9,213 nt of DNA, taken from Candidatus Poseidoniaceae archaeon (GTDB taxonomy: Archaea > Thermoplasmatota > Poseidoniia > Poseidoniales > Poseidoniaceae). Under the pieces are notes generated by a model. That model did not search any database. It saw only the letters and a program-made list of their open reading frames with translations, and was not told the DNA's origin. Position 1 is the stretch's first letter; each line of letters starts with the position of its first letter. This document shows, in pieces, positions 1 to 6,562 of the stretch. The stretch lies in contig DUHU01000084.1 of NCBI GenBank assembly GCA_013330765.1, positions 1-9,213 of the forward strand. The letters run 5' to 3'. Both the position numbers and the translations under genes were made by a program.

Positions 1-2
1 CG

Positions 3-125
3 GATGTGGCAGCGGAAATCGGCGTCTCGAGGGCCACCATCAGCGGCCACTTGGGTGCGGTGGAAAGCACCGCTCATCGTCGTCTTGCTGCCCGCCTTGG
101 CCTCCGCAATGATGGGACGTATTGA
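3..125 (+). CDS. C-terminal fragment of HTH (HTH_10 / bacterio-opsin-activator-like) regulator
   Basis: The frame is open from the left edge and ends at TGA 123-125, giving 40 residues of a gene that starts outside the window. The fragment begins DVAAEIGVSRATISGHLGAV, which reads as a helix-turn-helix: a first helix (DVAAEIG), a turn (VS), and a recognition helix (RATISGHLGAVE). This pattern, close to the C-terminus and followed by a short basic helix (HRRLAARLGL), is typical of the HTH_10 domain of archaeal bacterio-opsin-activator-like regulators, which bind DNA in the cytoplasm. The sensor or N-terminal part is not visible, so its signal is unknown. The next gene starts 24 nt downstream in the same frame, so co-transcription with tgtA is possible. 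Another HTH family (LuxR- or sigma-4-like) cannot be ruled out from 40 residues. Confidence 0.6.
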   Translation, partial: DVAAEIGVSRATISGHLGAVESTAHRRLAARLGLRNDGTY

Positions 126-149
126 AGGTCAAGGCGCGGTCCCCCGGCC

Positions 150-2345
150 ATGGTGGCATGGCAAGATGAGCCTCGACCCGCTCCAAAACCGGCGCGAGAA
201 GCCCACGTCGGTCGCTTTGAGGTCAAGGCCAGGGACGGTCGCGCCCGCGTAGGGGCCCTTTCCACCGCCCACGGTGTCGTCACCACGCCAACCTTGCTGC
301 CGGTGATCAACCCGAACCTTCGCACCATTGAACCGCGTGAAATGTGGGACCGCTACGGCATCGAAATGCTGATCACGAACAGCTACATCATTTGGAAGCA
401 CGAACGCCTCCGCACCCATGCCCTCGAACACGGGGTGCATGATTTGCTGAATTACCCGGGGGCCATCATGACCGACTCAGGGACCTTCCAAGCCTACGTG
501 TACGGGGACGTCGAAGTCGGCGTGGAAGAAATCGTCTCCTTCCAACGGGACATCGGGGTCGACGTCGCCACCATGCTGGACGTCTTCACCCGGCCCGACA
601 TGACGCGAGAAGAGGTGGAAGAAGCGGTCGCTGAGACCGTCAGGCGTGCCGATGCAAGCCTTGCCTCCGCCGGTTCAACCATGCTCAACGGCCCGATTCA
701 AGGAGGGTTGCACCCCGACCTCCGCCGCCAAAGTGCGGAGGGCATGGGCGCCCACGGATTCAGCGTTCACCCCATCGGCGGCATCGTCCCGGTGATGGAG
801 CAGCAGCGGTACACCGACCTGGCCAAAATCATGCTTGCATCGTTGCCTGCGCTGCCTCCGCAACGTCCTGTGCACATGTTTGGTTGCGGTCATCCCATGT
901 TGTTCCCGATGCTGATCGCCCTTGGAGCAGACCTCTTCGATTCGGCCGCATACGCCTTGTTCGCCCGAGACGACCGGATGCTTACCCCCAACGGAACCGT
1001 GCATCTCGGCGAGTTGCGTGAGTGGCCGTTGTTGATGCCATGTGTGGCTCATGTGACCCCCGAGGCGGTGCGCAAACTGGACAAGGACGCTCGGATGGAG
1101 ATGTTGTCGCGGTACAACCTCGAAGTGACGCTGGCCGAACTCGCCGCATGCCGCCAAGCGGTGCATGACGGGCGAATTTGGGAACGTGCTGAACGTCGAA
1201 GCCACGCTCACCCGGCGCTTCGCGAAGCCTTCCTGTGGCTCACCACGTCGCCGGCACGCGGGTCCGCGCCCATCCCGGCCACAGAGCATCTGCTCATGAC
1301 CGATCGCACGGCGGCCAGCGACACCTCGCCGGCCCGCGGTCAATGGGAGGGTGCGTGGGACTGGGTGGTCGCATCTCAGACGACCCCAGGCCAAGGCGCC
1401 CTGCGTTGGGCCGGAGAGGACACCTTCGTCCGACCGTTCGTGGTCGCTTCACGGCGCCGCCTTCACAGGCATTGGCGGCCTGCTGCAACGCAAGGCCCCG
1501 TGCTGATCCTTCACGGGGCTCCGGGCCCATGGCGGGACCGGGTCGGCGCCCAGGTCGTGCGGGCACGGGCCTCAAATCCGTCGTTGGAGGTGCTCGTGTT
1601 GAGCCCCATTGGGTTGGTGCCGTGGTCCTTCGAAGACCTCCAACCCTTCGCCCATGTGGAAGGTCCCGAATGGCTCTGGAAGCGTCCTCTCGACCACGCA
1701 TGGGTACGGCGAGAATTGACCCGTTTGCACCTTCACGACCGCCCGTTCGTCGGCGTCAATCTCCGGTCGGACAGCGTCGGCGAGGCCTTTGACGCGGCCT
1801 TGGCCGATGCGGGATTGAACCCGCGTGCGGCGGTGGACGATGCGGCTCTCCCCGAGGTGGGCATGGACCTTCGTCGCGTTCAAGCGGTGGACAAGAGCAT
1901 GCTTGAACTGCACTTGGAACGCGACATGGCCACGTCCTTTGTTGGTCAAGCCACCTTTGTGATGAGCAGCACGGGCCGCATCAGGAACGTCAAGGACAGC
2001 GAGGGACGCCACATCCTCTCGCCTCGCCTCGGCGACGGCGGCCTTTCCCTGACCGACGAGGGAGCCAAGGTGCTGCATGGCCTCGGCCTTCCCTCTGGAC
2101 ACGCTCCTGCCACCTTGACGGTCGTCGAGGACGCCGTGCCCTTCGTGGGCGCGGGTCGGAACGTGATGCACGGCTTCATCCTCGAGGCATCGGAGCGGCT
2201 GCGCCCCGGCGGCACCTGTTTGGTGCTCGCACCGGACGGCGCGCTCATTGCACACGGTGTCGCCCAATGCACGCCAGCGGAAGCCACGGCCATGGAGAAG
2301 GGCATCGCAGTGCGTGTCCGCGGCGGACTGCTCCCCTCTTCCTGA
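150..2345 (+). CDS. tgtA: Archaeal tRNA-guanine(15) transglycosylase (ArcTGT) with C-terminal PUA domain; zinc ligands absent
   Basis: The product (731 aa) should exchange guanine-15 in the tRNA D-loop for preQ0, the first tRNA step of archaeosine synthesis. Residues ~20-360 are the TIM-barrel catalytic domain: TLLPVINPN (48-56), MTDSGTFQ with Asp109, PIQGG (182-186), IGGIVP (209-214), FGCGHP (244-249), and DLFDSAAYAL with Asp264 as the likely nucleophile. Residues ~365-575 are a poorly conserved middle region containing LSPIGLVPWSFE (484-495). Residues ~578-650 resemble the TGT_C2 domain (GRIRNV, 609-614), and ~653-728 are a PUA domain for tRNA binding. The family's zinc site CxCxxC plus His is not conserved: the aligned stretch reads PLLMPCVAHVTP (293-304), and the later His is Tyr322. 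At 731 aa it is longer than the ~580 aa Pyrococcus enzyme as recalled. ATG150 is chosen because only GTG153 offers another start after the upstream stop; no well-spaced SD is seen. The archaeosine synthase motif PCxxKPYxxSxxH is absent, so this is ArcTGT rather than ArcS. Confidence 0.9.
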   Translation: MVAWQDEPRPAPKPAREAHVGRFEVKARDGRARVGALSTAHGVVTTPTLLPVINPNLRTIEPREMWDRYGIEMLITNSYIIWKHERLRTHALEHGVHDLLNYPGAIMTDSGTFQAYVYGDVEVGVEEIVSFQRDIGVDVATMLDVFTRPDMTREEVEEAVAETVRRADASLASAGSTMLNGPIQGGLHPDLRRQSAEGMGAHGFSVHPIGGIVPVMEQQRYTDLAKIMLASLPALPPQRPVHMFGCGHPMLFPMLIALGADLFDSAAYALFARDDRMLTPNGTVHLGELREWPLLMPCVAHVTPEAVRKLDKDARMEMLSRYNLEVTLAELAACRQAVHDGRIWERAERRSHAHPALREAFLWLTTSPARGSAPIPATEHLLMTDRTAASDTSPARGQWEGAWDWVVASQTTPGQGALRWAGEDTFVRPFVVASRRRLHRHWRPAATQGPVLILHGAPGPWRDRVGAQVVRARASNPSLEVLVLSPIGLVPWSFEDLQPFAHVEGPEWLWKRPLDHAWVRRELTRLHLHDRPFVGVNLRSDSVGEAFDAALADAGLNPRAAVDDAALPEVGMDLRRVQAVDKSMLELHLERDMATSFVGQATFVMSSTGRIRNVKDSEGRHILSPRLGDGGLSLTDEGAKVLHGLGLPSGHAPATLTVVEDAVPFVGAGRNVMHGFILEASERLRPGGTCLVLAPDGALIAHGVAQCTPAEATAMEKGIAVRVRGGLLPSS

Positions 2346-2392
2346 GCCCGAAACGGGGTCGGATTGAAAGGCCTCCATCACCACCTTGCTGC

Positions 2393-3367
2393 ATGGTCGA
2401 AGCCCGTGCACCCATTGTGCACACCAAGGCGCTGACCAAAGCCTACGGTGAACACATCGCCCTCGACGCCCTCGATTTGCGCATCGAAGCCGGTGCAACC
2501 GGTTTGTTGGGAGCCAACGGAGCAGGGAAATCCACCCTGCTGAAGACCTTGCTCGGCCTCATTCAGGTGACCTCCGGCGAAGGCAGCGTGCTCGGGCACG
2601 ACATCCGTACCGAAGGCCCGAGCATTCGGCAGCGCATTGGGTACATGCCCGAATACGAAGCCCTCGATCCTCGCATGGACGGCATCCATCAGGTGCGCTA
2701 TGCCGGGGAATTGCTCGGCATGAATCCGGTGGTCGCCATGCAGCGTGCTCATCAGTGCCTGGAATACGTCGGCTTGGGCGAACAACGCTACCGTCAGATC
2801 GACGGGTATTCCACCGGCATGAGGCAAGCCACAAAATTGGCGTGCGCCATCGTCCATGACCCGGAGATGATCATTGCCGACGAGCCCTCCAACGGGCTGG
2901 ACGCTTCGGCGCGTGATTTTATGCTTCAGACCTTGGACACCACCGTGCGCAACGGTCAACGAAGCGTCCTCATGGCGTCCCACTTGATGGACGACGTGGA
3001 GCAAGTGTGCGAGCGCATCGTGCTGCTTCACAAAGGACGACTTGTGGCCGAGGGCCGCATTGAGGACCTCAAGGCCATCGACCGTGAATACGAAGTCCAC
3101 GTGTGGGGTGCTGCGGAAGCCATGGAGCGGGGTTTGCTGGACCGCGGCCTTCGCGTCCGTCGCCAAGGCCGCGTGATGCGCGTGGCCGACGACCGCGACG
3201 ACCTGCCCCGTGAGGTCCTCGAAGTCGCGGCAGCCACCGGCAGTCAAGTTCGGCGCCTGCACACCTACGAAGCCTCGCTTGAGGACCTCTTCATCGCCAT
3301 CATGGAGCGGCTTGGCCACGATGTGAAGTCCAGCGAAGATCTGCTGGCGGGAGGCGGTTCGAGATGA
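2393..3367 (+). CDS. ABC transporter ATP-binding protein (ABC-2 export type), first of pair
   Basis: A 324-residue cytoplasmic ATPase that should power the permease encoded next. Visible motifs in order: Walker A GANGAGKST (40-48); MPEYEAL at the Q-loop (85-91), with Glu in place of Gln as is common in this exporter group; the signature as YSTGMRQ (139-145); Walker B ending in MIIADEP with catalytic Glu164; D-loop GLDA (168-171); and the switch His197 in ASH. Residues ~215-324 form a C-terminal extension typical of the CcmA/DrrA-like class, ending in a Gly-rich tail. ATG2393 is preferred because the nucleotide-binding fold begins 8 residues later and the frame upstream runs into tgtA. It lies 47 nt after the tgtA stop. 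Its stop overlaps the next start as ATGA, so translation of the permease is probably coupled. The substrate is not deducible from the ATPase. Confidence 0.93.
   Translation: MVEARAPIVHTKALTKAYGEHIALDALDLRIEAGATGLLGANGAGKSTLLKTLLGLIQVTSGEGSVLGHDIRTEGPSIRQRIGYMPEYEALDPRMDGIHQVRYAGELLGMNPVVAMQRAHQCLEYVGLGEQRYRQIDGYSTGMRQATKLACAIVHDPEMIIADEPSNGLDASARDFMLQTLDTTVRNGQRSVLMASHLMDDVEQVCERIVLLHKGRLVAEGRIEDLKAIDREYEVHVWGAAEAMERGLLDRGLRVRRQGRVMRVADDRDDLPREVLEVAAATGSQVRRLHTYEASLEDLFIAIMERLGHDVKSSEDLLAGGGSR
3349..3354 (+). promoter_or_regulatory. Shine-Dalgarno site for the first permease, inside the ATPase C-terminal codons
   Basis: GGGAGG lies 9 nt before ATG3364 and overlaps the codons for the terminal Gly-Gly-Gly-Ser-Arg of the upstream ATPase. 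It supports the ATGA-overlap start and translational coupling. The same GGAGGCGGT string recurs before the second permease with identical spacing. Confidence 0.7.
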
Positions 3368-4392
3368 CCGATGCCCCCGAGGAAGACGTGCCCGTCGAGG
3401 AAGAGGTCCGGTTTGACGAAGCGTCGCCCGTGACCGGAGCATCACGGATCGAAGCCGCATACACGTCCGAAGACACAGGCCAGGCCAGCATCGCCAAATC
3501 AGGGGCCAGCGGGCAAGTCTTCACCCAGACCTATCTGCCATGGACGGGGACCCTGAACCCGCGTTGGGCGAGGAATTGGGCGGTCTACCGCCACCACATG
3601 TTGGGTCTGGTGCGCAGCGGGCATCGCCCGTGGCCTCTCCTCGTGCGCATTTACCTCGTGTTGGTCCTCCTCGGTTCGGTCGGAGACATCTTCCCCGTGC
3701 TGCTCGGTTCGCTGTTTGGTGACGGCCTCGGTGAAGTCTTCATGGTCAGCAGGGACAGCCTCTATGCCCACGTGCTGGGCTTCTTCCCCCGGAACGTGCT
3801 GTACTACCCTGTGGTCACCGCATTGATCGTGGGAACCATGATTTCCGAGGATCGACTCAACGGGACCTCAGCGCTCTACTTCAGCCGCCCAATCACCCGA
3901 TTTGACTACGTGGCCATGAAGTACCTCGCCGCTGCCTCCATCCTCTTCATCCTCTGCGTGTTCACGTTGCTGGTGTACTACACCGTCGAAGTCCTGGCCA
4001 TGGGCCGCGGCTGGGCCTGGATCGTGGACACGTTCCCCTTGCTGCTTGGCGCGGCCGCTGCAGGCATGTTGTTGGTCATCACCTACACGTCGCTGGGGTT
4101 GGCGATGTCCAGCGTGTCAACAAACGGCTTCTTTCCGGCCATCGGCCTGCTGGCCCTCGTTCTCGGTTCGAAATCCGTCGCCTTCATCGTGGCCCTGATC
4201 TTTGAGCAAGATGCCCTGTACCTGCTGTCGCCTTACGATGCCTTGGCCAACGTCGGGCAGGCCCTGGTCGGTACCGAATCGAACTACGACATTCCATGGA
4301 CGTGGTCACTCGTTTCGGTCGTCGTCATGAACGTGCTTTCCCTCTACCTCTTGGCCAACCGCGTTGCCAGCATGGAGGTGACGCGAGAGTGA
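3364..4392 (+). CDS. ABC-2 type transporter permease, first of pair
   Basis: A 342-residue integral membrane protein, the likely partner of the ATPase encoded just upstream. Residues 1-~60 are hydrophilic and strongly acidic at the start (MTDAPEEDVPVEEE), presumably cytoplasmic. Six hydrophobic segments follow at about 92-115, 145-160, 187-212, 222-249, 255-281 and 313-333. Between segments 2 and 3 is a cytoplasmic coupling region, ISEDRLNGTSALYFSRPITR (160-179), followed by FDYVAMKYL. The pattern 'E..NGT...F.RPITR.dY...KYL' is characteristic of NosY-like ABC-2 permeases (COG1277-type). The start overlaps the upstream stop by 4 nt and has a well-placed SD. The stop overlaps the next start by 1 nt. 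Unlike the second permease, the loop after the first membrane segment is short (~30 residues) and lacks Asp-rich motifs. The substrate is unknown. Confidence 0.88.
   Translation: MTDAPEEDVPVEEEVRFDEASPVTGASRIEAAYTSEDTGQASIAKSGASGQVFTQTYLPWTGTLNPRWARNWAVYRHHMLGLVRSGHRPWPLLVRIYLVLVLLGSVGDIFPVLLGSLFGDGLGEVFMVSRDSLYAHVLGFFPRNVLYYPVVTALIVGTMISEDRLNGTSALYFSRPITRFDYVAMKYLAAASILFILCVFTLLVYYTVEVLAMGRGWAWIVDTFPLLLGAAAAGMLLVITYTSLGLAMSSVSTNGFFPAIGLLALVLGSKSVAFIVALIFEQDALYLLSPYDALANVGQALVGTESNYDIPWTWSLVSVVVMNVLSLYLLANRVASMEVTRE
4374..4381 (+). promoter_or_regulatory. Strong Shine-Dalgarno site for the second ABC ATPase
   Basis: GGAGGTGA is an 8-base match to the sequence expected to pair with the archaeal 16S rRNA 3' tail. 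It ends 10 nt before ATG4392 and lies within the last codons of the first permease (Met-Glu-Val-Thr). It decides for ATG4392 over in-frame ATG4296, which would lie deep inside the permease gene. Confidence 0.75.
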
Positions 4393-5384
4393 TGCCCGAC
4401 CTCGACCAAGCGGGTCCGGCCACCGAACCGGCCATGGAGCCGGTGCCGGAAAAGTTGCCTGCCGTGGTCTTCGACCGGGTCGGCAAAACCTACGGGCGAA
4501 TTCACGCATTGAGCCAGATCAACCTCGCGATTTCAGGCGGCGTGACCGGCATTTTGGGTCTCAACGGCGCCGGAAAATCCACCATGTTCAACCTCCTGAT
4601 GGGCAGGTGCAAGCCCACCACCGGCCAAGTTCGTCTGTTTGGGATCGACCCTTGGCAGGACCCCACGCCCTACGGAAGGGTGGGCTTCGTACCCGAATCG
4701 GAGAAACTTCACGATTGGATGACGGCGTTTGATTTCGTGACCACCTTCGCCCGCCTCCACGGGTTCACCCGGGACGAGGCCAAGGTGGAGGCGGAGCGCG
4801 TCCTTGAGTTCGTGAACCTCAAAGACGTCATGCACACCCCGATTGGACGGTACTCGAAAGGGATGCGTCAGCGCGTGAAAATCGCTCATGCACTGGTCAA
4901 CGATCCGGACCTGATCGTCCTCGACGAGCCCCTGACTGGGTGCGACCCGTTGGCGCGCACGACGATCATGAACGTCGTTCGGGAACTCGGTCGAATGGGT
5001 CGAACCGTCTTGGTCAGCAGCCACATTCTTGGCGAAATCGAGCGGATCACCGAGCAAATCGTCCTCCTGCATCGTGGCCAAGTGCTCGCGCTTGGAAACG
5101 TCCACGGCATCCGGGAGCAGCTCGATCGCATCCCGCATCGCATCCTCATCCATTGTTCGGAAGGCAAACGGCTCGCAAAGGCGGTTATTGACATGGACCA
5201 CGTCCATGGCGTGATGATTCCCTCCGAGGGCGTCGTGGACATCCTCACCCATGACCTCGGTGCGGTTCACCAAGGCCTTCCGGCCCTGCTCATCGAAGGC
5301 GGGTTCAAGGTGACGCGCATCGAAAACCCCGACGACGACCTCGAGTCCGTCATCGGGCACCTCGTCGGTGGAGGCGGTCGCTGA
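4392..5384 (+). CDS. ABC transporter ATP-binding protein (ABC-2 export type), second of pair
   Basis: A 330-residue cytoplasmic ATPase, partner of the permease that follows. Motifs: Walker A GLNGAGKST (56-64); VPESEKL at the Q-loop (100-106), again with Glu for Gln; signature YSKGMRQ (154-160); Walker B LIVLDEP with Glu179; D-loop region TGCDPLAR (182-189), where Cys replaces the usual Leu; and switch His211 in SSH. A ~25-residue Pro/Glu-rich leader precedes the fold, and a ~110-residue C-terminal extension ends in GGGGR. It is clearly diverged from the first ATPase in the window, so the two are old paralogues rather than a recent duplication. It starts in a TGATG overlap with the first permease and ends in a TGATG overlap with the second. 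Role as export ATPase is secure by family; cargo is not. Confidence 0.93.
   Translation: MPDLDQAGPATEPAMEPVPEKLPAVVFDRVGKTYGRIHALSQINLAISGGVTGILGLNGAGKSTMFNLLMGRCKPTTGQVRLFGIDPWQDPTPYGRVGFVPESEKLHDWMTAFDFVTTFARLHGFTRDEAKVEAERVLEFVNLKDVMHTPIGRYSKGMRQRVKIAHALVNDPDLIVLDEPLTGCDPLARTTIMNVVRELGRMGRTVLVSSHILGEIERITEQIVLLHRGQVLALGNVHGIREQLDRIPHRILIHCSEGKRLAKAVIDMDHVHGVMIPSEGVVDILTHDLGAVHQGLPALLIEGGFKVTRIENPDDDLESVIGHLVGGGGR
5370..5374 (+). promoter_or_regulatory. Shine-Dalgarno site for the second permease, inside the ATPase Gly-rich tail
   Basis: GGAGG lies 9 nt before ATG5384 and is formed by the codons of the GGGGR tail of the upstream ATPase. Both sequence (GGAGGCGGT) and spacing match the site before the first permease, supporting the 1-nt TGATG overlap start. 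Confidence 0.7.
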
Positions 5385-6562
5385 TGTCCTCGTCCACCCG
5401 TGCATGGAGCAGTTTGGACCGCAAGGCCACCGCGGTGGCCGAGTTTACCTTGCGCCAATACCGTACACGCCTGTCCACATGGGTGGTGCTTTGTTCCTGC
5501 TTGGTGGCGTTGGGCACCGTGCTTCTGTTCTACATCGACGCGATGAACGACACCGTGGAATCGGTGGACAACGACGGTGACGGTCTCTTCGACGAGGACG
5601 GGCCAGACTTCCCTTCGTCCCTCGATGGGTCGTCCACCTCCTTCGGTTACGACGACGACGGTGATTGTCGGGACGCTGACCGTCCGGACGGCGCCAAGGA
5701 CACCAACGGCAACGGGGTGATTTGCGACGGCCTTCTGTTGCAGGGTTGGTTTGGCGGTTCAGCCCTGTCCTGGGACAACGGGGTGGACGAAGACCCGAAC
5801 GAGGAGTCCTTCGTGCAAGAGGCCACACACCGCGCCTTCCTCCTTGGGTACGGCAAACTTGGCATCGTCTTCCTTCTGGGCATTTTCCTGCCCCTGTTCT
5901 TGGCCACCGGGCTCATTCGTGGTGAGATGACGTCGGAAACCATGCACTTCCTTCTGGCCAAACCCATTGCCCGCGGCGAGGTCCTCCTCTACCGCATGCT
6001 CGGATACCTCGCCCTCGTGTGGCCCGCCAGCGCCGCCGTCGTGTTGATCTCTGCCCTGATCACAGGATTCGCAGCTCCCGGGGATGGCGTGTTCCGCTTC
6101 GAGGACCTCGGCATTTGGCTGGCCATCTTGCTGGCCACATGGCTGGCGCTGCTGGTCTACGGGATGCTCTTCATGACCCTGGGCGTGATGTGGAAGTACG
6201 GCATCGTGCTCGCCATTCCGTTTGCGGCGTGGGAATTCGGCATGGCCTTCCTGTCCATGGGACTCCCTTCGTCGCCGCTGCTTCGCGTGTCGGTGATTGG
6301 GTGGTGCCTGTCGATCATCGATGCCGCCACGGCCTTGTCGTGGTCGGACCAGGAGGCCTTCATTGCGTACACCACGGATTACACCGTTTGGTCGCACACC
6401 ATGGTGGCCCCGGGTGATCCCTTGAGCTTCCTGACCTCCGAGGCCCCCTTCTCCATCTCCCCAACGGCCAACATTGCCGTGGCGGTGTTGGTGCTGCTCT
6501 TCCAAGCCGGCGTCATTTGGATCGTCGGTCAGTCGCTGTTCAAGGGGAAGGAGATCTCGTGA
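5384..6562 (+). CDS. ABC-2 type transporter permease with Asp-rich, calcium-loop-like extracytoplasmic insertion
   Basis: A 392-residue membrane protein paired with the ATPase just upstream. The first membrane segment is ~33-51; later ones are at about 157-177, 207-229, 243-267, 272-290 and 363-382, with another hydrophobic stretch at ~302-318. After segment 2, GLIRGEMTSETMHFLLAKPI (176-195) corresponds to the coupling region 'E..s.T..fllakPi.R.e.ll.r.lgyl' of ABC-2 permeases. The unusual part is residues ~52-150, predicted outside the cell. It holds VDNDGDGLFDEDGPD (61-75), a DxDxDG loop like those of EF-hand or thrombospondin type-3 repeats. It also holds DDDGDCRD (90-97), DTNGNGVICDG (106-116, Excalibur-like), and a further acidic run DNGVDEDPNEE (131-141). 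Cys95 and Cys114 could form a disulfide. Calcium binding is inferred from motif only. The gene ends in a GTGA overlap with the next gene. Confidence 0.88.
   Translation: MSSSTRAWSSLDRKATAVAEFTLRQYRTRLSTWVVLCSCLVALGTVLLFYIDAMNDTVESVDNDGDGLFDEDGPDFPSSLDGSSTSFGYDDDGDCRDADRPDGAKDTNGNGVICDGLLLQGWFGGSALSWDNGVDEDPNEESFVQEATHRAFLLGYGKLGIVFLLGIFLPLFLATGLIRGEMTSETMHFLLAKPIARGEVLLYRMLGYLALVWPASAAVVLISALITGFAAPGDGVFRFEDLGIWLAILLATWLALLVYGMLFMTLGVMWKYGIVLAIPFAAWEFGMAFLSMGLPSSPLLRVSVIGWCLSIIDAATALSWSDQEAFIAYTTDYTVWSHTMVAPGDPLSFLTSEAPFSISPTANIAVAVLVLLFQAGVIWIVGQSLFKGKEIS
6548..6555 (+). promoter_or_regulatory. Shine-Dalgarno site supporting the GTG start at 6559
   Basis: AAGGAGAT sits immediately before GTG6559; its GGAG core ends 5 nt ahead of the start. 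It lies in the last codons of the second permease (Lys-Glu-Ile). It favours GTG6559 over the in-frame ATG6517, which lies inside the permease gene with no comparable SD noticed. Confidence 0.65.

Noticed and set aside
1247..1341. Two copies of SPARG (residues 367-371 and 393-397) in tgtA as a possible duplication
   Set aside because: The flanking residues do not match and the region is a low-complexity linker, so chance is enough.
2347..2357. CCCG-AAA-CGGG mini hairpin after the tgtA stop
   Set aside because: A four-base stem is expected by chance in GC-rich sequence and no T-tract follows.
1572..3460. Long open frames on the minus strand (308 and 360 codons) opposite tgtA and the first ABC ATPase
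   Set aside because: They run antisense to well-recognised plus-strand genes, have His/Arg/Gly-heavy composition with no domain, and are expected from GC-rich codon use.
2645..4710. Glu in place of Gln at the Q-loop of both ATPases
   Set aside because: The 'PE' form is common in ABC-2 exporter ATPases of this class, so it is not a sign of inactivity.
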